Below the pieces are notes generated by a model, which saw nothing but the letters and a program-made list of their open reading frames with translations, did not search any database and was not told where the DNA came from. The position numbers were made by a program, and so were the translations under genes. From PVC group bacterium (GTDB lineage: Bacteria; Verrucomicrobiota; Kiritimatiellia; SS1-B-03-39; UBA6053), in contig PXDP01000109.1 in the NCBI GenBank assembly GCA_003565035.1, positions 1-7,119 of the forward strand: a stretch of 7,119 bases of DNA. The letters are read 5' to 3'. Below are positions 4,777 to 7,119 of the stretch, piece by piece. How positions within the stretch are numbered: position 1 is the stretch's first letter; the number at the start of each line of letters is the position of its first letter.

Positions 4777-7119
4777 TTACTCATTTATGCCATTATTTTG
4801 AGGCGCGCCGTTCTCCCCTTTGGGCATCAGGACAAACACCGCGTGATCCGGAACCCGGAAAAACCGCCGGGCGGTGTCCCGAATCCCTTCGGCATCAATG
4901 CCGGTGACATAGGTCTCAAAGTCCAGAAGAACCCGCGGGTCCTCCCCGGCCCAGTCGTAGAACGGCAACACCCAGTTCCAGAATTCATTCCGGGTCATAT
5001 CCACCTCACGCTGCCGCCGCTGGGTTTCCCGGACCGTCTGCAGATAGTGATCCGAAAGGGGTTCAGACGTAAACGTCTCCAATAGATCATACACCCCCTG
5101 AATCAGGGTGTCCACCTGATCCGGATCGCAGCCGAAGCGGATATTGAGCTGCACCCGGGGTTCGGGATATTGCGTGAACGAGGGCCAGACCGACACATGA
5201 TAGGTGCCGCTCATCTCTTCCCGCAGCACCTCCCGGGTACGGATCCGCAACGCCGCCATCATCGAATTCACCGCATGACGGCCGGCGAAGTCGTAGTCAA
5301 AGTCATCCGAAGTCCAGATCATCCGCACTTCCGTAATCGGCTCCACCCCCATGCGCACCGTCCGGCGCAATTCGTGGCGGGGAACCGCCACCGCCAGGTC
5401 AATCCGTTCCGGTGGAGCCTCCTCTGTCGGCAGCCCCCCCAGCCATTGCGCCACCAGCGGCGCGATCGTCTCTTCGGTAAACGCGCCCGTATACCAGAAC
5501 GTGAAGCCTTCCGCAGTGGAAAACCGCTCCCGGAAAATCTCGTGCGCACGGGTCACATCCATTTCCCGCACCATCGCCTCCGTGGTGGGTGCCAGGCGCG
5601 GGTCGTACCGCGTCATCGTGTCGTCAATCAGATCCTGAAAGACCTCCCGGGGATCCGCCAGCCGGTTGCGGACCGAAGCCAGCAGGCGCCTCCGGTGCGC
5701 CTCAAAGGCTTCGGGGTCCTTCCCCGGCGCGGTAAAATGCAGATAAATCAGCTCAAACATCGTCTCCAAATCCTGCGGACTTGCGCCGCCGTTCAGCGAA
5801 GCCTGATTGCCCTCCAGGGACGCCGATACAGACACCAGTCTGCCCGCCAGCAGATTCTGCAGTTCCACCGCCGTGAATGCACCCAGACCACTGACCGACA
5901 CCGAGGCCGCCGCCGCCCGCAGATGCGGTAAATCCTCCAGGGGAAGATGGTTCGTGCCCCCCGGCGCGTGGGCACTCATAAGAATCTGATCCTGCTTGAA
6001 GGGGGTGGGCTTCAGGTTCACCCGCACCCCGTTGGACAGCGTCAGCACCGTCACCCCCAGTTCGCTGTTTTCCTCCCGTCCGACGATTTCACCGGGCACC
6101 GGCGGTTCCGCCACCAGCGGCACATCCGAAAGCGTCTCTTCACGCGGGGTCAGCTCCAGACCCTCAATCCGGTCAAACACAGCCAGAAGTTCCGCTTCCG
6201 ACGGCAGCGAATGCGCCCCGTTGCGGGAGGGCCCGTCGGCAAGCACCACCCGGTCGGTCGGTCGCTTCCAGGCCTGAAACATCTCCAGCAGCCCCTCGGC
6301 GTCCACCTCGGCAAGTTCCTCGCGATGCAGGTCCAGTTCCCGCTCCAACCCCGGAAGGAAAGTGCCCACCAGCGCGTGATTGACCATTTGACGCACCCAG
6401 ACCACATGTTCCGTGCTGTCGCGTTCCTGGTACAGCCGTTCCATCGCCCGCAGGCGTCTGCGCCGGGCCCGGTCCAGCTCCTGTTCCGAAAACCCGTGCC
6501 GCCGCATCCGCTCCGACTCCGCCAGCAAGGCCTCCATAGCCGTCTCGTGCGCCCCTGCCTCGTCCTCCACCTGCGCGAAAAGCATGTACACATCCCCACC
6601 CCGCGTATAACTGCCTTTATACACACTGGCCCGCAAAAACGGCGCATCCGGCCGCTGCGACATTTCGATAAACCGCTGCTGCAGCATATCCACCAGCAAT
6701 CCTTCGCGAATGGAACGCCGGTAATCCGTTTCGTTCAGCACCGGAGCCGACGGCATCTTCCAGAACAGCGCCACCGTGGAAGAGGTCAGTTCCGGATCAT
6801 AAAACACGCCCGCCTTGGTTTCCTCATGGGGCGGATGGGTGAAGACCGGACGCTCCGGCGCGTCCTCCGGCTTTGTCAAAAACGAAAACTTTTCATGAAT
6901 TTTCGCCCTTGTCTCCTCCACATCCAGATCGCCCACCGCCACAATCGACATCAGATCCGGCCGGTACCAGTCCCGGTAAAAATCCCGCAGCCGGTCAAAG
7001 TCAAAGTCCTCCAGCACCTCCAGAATGCCGATTGGAAGTCTCTCCGCATAGCGGGACCCGTAAAACAGCACCGGAAACTGTAAATCGCGGATGCGCTGGG
7101 TCCCCCCCCGTCGTCCCCG
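4777..7119 (-). CDS. M16-family zinc metallopeptidase (PqqL-like), N-terminus missing
   Basis: The frame is open from the TAA at 4777-4779 to the window edge, giving 780 residues that would read in as R-G-R-R-G-G-T-Q-R-I-R-D-L-Q-F-P before GSRYAERLPIG. Full-length two-lobe M16 proteins of this kind run to roughly 930 residues, so about 150 are missing, including the catalytic HxxEH that should lie just upstream. Visible parts: the end of the first M16 domain, then the M16_C-type segment WYRPDLMSIVAVGDL (about nt 6922-6969), a helical Arg/Glu-rich region (about 6400-6560), and the second lobe opening at TLSNGVRVNLKPTPFKQD (about 6000-6055). That lobe lacks HxxEH, as expected for the non-catalytic half. 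The C-terminal segment near nt 4960-5060 (the REVDMTRNEFW region) is typical. M16 enzymes clamp around and degrade peptides, and PqqL-like members are usually periplasmic; the signal peptide would be outside the window. A GTG at 7069-7071 is not the real start. It is followed 32 bp later by the secreted unknown protein, a likely operon mate. Confidence 0.9.
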   Translation of the reverse strand, partial: RGRRGGTQRIRDLQFPVLFYGSRYAERLPIGILEVLEDFDFDRLRDFYRDWYRPDLMSIVAVGDLDVEETRAKIHEKFSFLTKPEDAPERPVFTHPPHEETKAGVFYDPELTSSTVALFWKMPSAPVLNETDYRRSIREGLLVDMLQQRFIEMSQRPDAPFLRASVYKGSYTRGGDVYMLFAQVEDEAGAHETAMEALLAESERMRRHGFSEQELDRARRRRLRAMERLYQERDSTEHVVWVRQMVNHALVGTFLPGLERELDLHREELAEVDAEGLLEMFQAWKRPTDRVVLADGPSRNGAHSLPSEAELLAVFDRIEGLELTPREETLSDVPLVAEPPVPGEIVGREENSELGVTVLTLSNGVRVNLKPTPFKQDQILMSAHAPGGTNHLPLEDLPHLRAAAASVSVSGLGAFTAVELQNLLAGRLVSVSASLEGNQASLNGGASPQDLETMFELIYLHFTAPGKDPEAFEAHRRRLLASVRNRLADPREVFQDLIDDTMTRYDPRLAPTTEAMVREMDVTRAHEIFRERFSTAEGFTFWYTGAFTEETIAPLVAQWLGGLPTEEAPPERIDLAVAVPRHELRRTVRMGVEPITEVRMIWTSDDFDYDFAGRHAVNSMMAALRIRTREVLREEMSGTYHVSVWPSFTQYPEPRVQLNIRFGCDPDQVDTLIQGVYDLLETFTSEPLSDHYLQTVRETQRRQREVDMTRNEFWNWVLPFYDWAGEDPRVLLDFETYVTGIDAEGIRDTARRFFRVPDHAVFVLMPKGENGAPQNNGINE

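Noticed and set aside
3836..4801. A 321-codon plus-strand open frame opposite the secreted protein
   Set aside because: It is also codon-aligned antisense. The minus-strand frame has a signal anchor, a ribosome binding site and protein-like composition, while the plus frame is Arg/His/Phe-rich without a domain.
7069..7071. GTG as the true start of the M16 peptidase
   Set aside because: The frame stays open to the window edge and the upstream residues (QRIRDLQFP) continue family-typical sequence. Starting here would remove the catalytic HxxEH region.
5170..7083. Two long plus-strand open frames (253 and 378 codons) opposite the M16 peptidase
   Set aside because: Both are codon-aligned shadows of the peptidase frame with Arg/His/Pro-rich, low-complexity translations; the minus-strand protein has clear family features.

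Overview
The window is an ordinary-looking chromosomal segment from a GC-rich bacterium. Proteins are conserved housekeeping types with dense bacterial packing, and there are no RNA genes, mobile elements or CRISPR arrays. The style of the secreted hypothetical protein and of the large M16 peptidase suggests the Planctomycetes-Verrucomicrobia-Chlamydiae group (Verrucomicrobia or Kiritimatiellota). That placement is an inference from protein flavour and is not proven by any marker here.

Layout. The plus strand carries, in order: the last 56 codons of the ribosome-associated GTPase TypA/BipA (to 172); a SRPBCC-fold ligand-binding protein (257-760); a sugar-phosphate nucleotidyltransferase (853-1764); DNA polymerase IV, dinB (1769-2953), only 4 bases behind the nucleotidyltransferase; a short intergenic stretch holding a three-unit 11-bp tandem repeat and a probable rho-independent terminator (2960-3017); and the release-factor glutamine methyltransferase prmC (3060-3926). 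The minus strand then carries a membrane-anchored or secreted protein of unknown function (3875-4744), whose 3' end overlaps prmC tail to tail by 52 bp. Upstream of it is a large M16-family zinc-peptidase-like protein (4777 to beyond 7119), cut by the window edge before its catalytic motif.

How the parts fit. The nucleotidyltransferase and dinB look co-transcribed. A weak AT-rich promoter candidate lies before the first, and a terminator lies after the second. prmC appears to start its own unit, with a reasonable ribosome binding site. The M16 peptidase and the secreted protein are probably co-transcribed (32-bp gap), and both plausibly act outside the cytoplasm. No functional link between the plus and minus blocks is evident.

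I found no convincing undescribed multi-gene system. The most interesting signal is the 11-bp repeat between dinB and prmC, which spells GTTC-N7-GTTC-N7-GTTT. This matches the direct-repeat form of the LexA operator known from Alphaproteobacteria and sits beside an SOS-type polymerase gene, though downstream of it rather than upstream.
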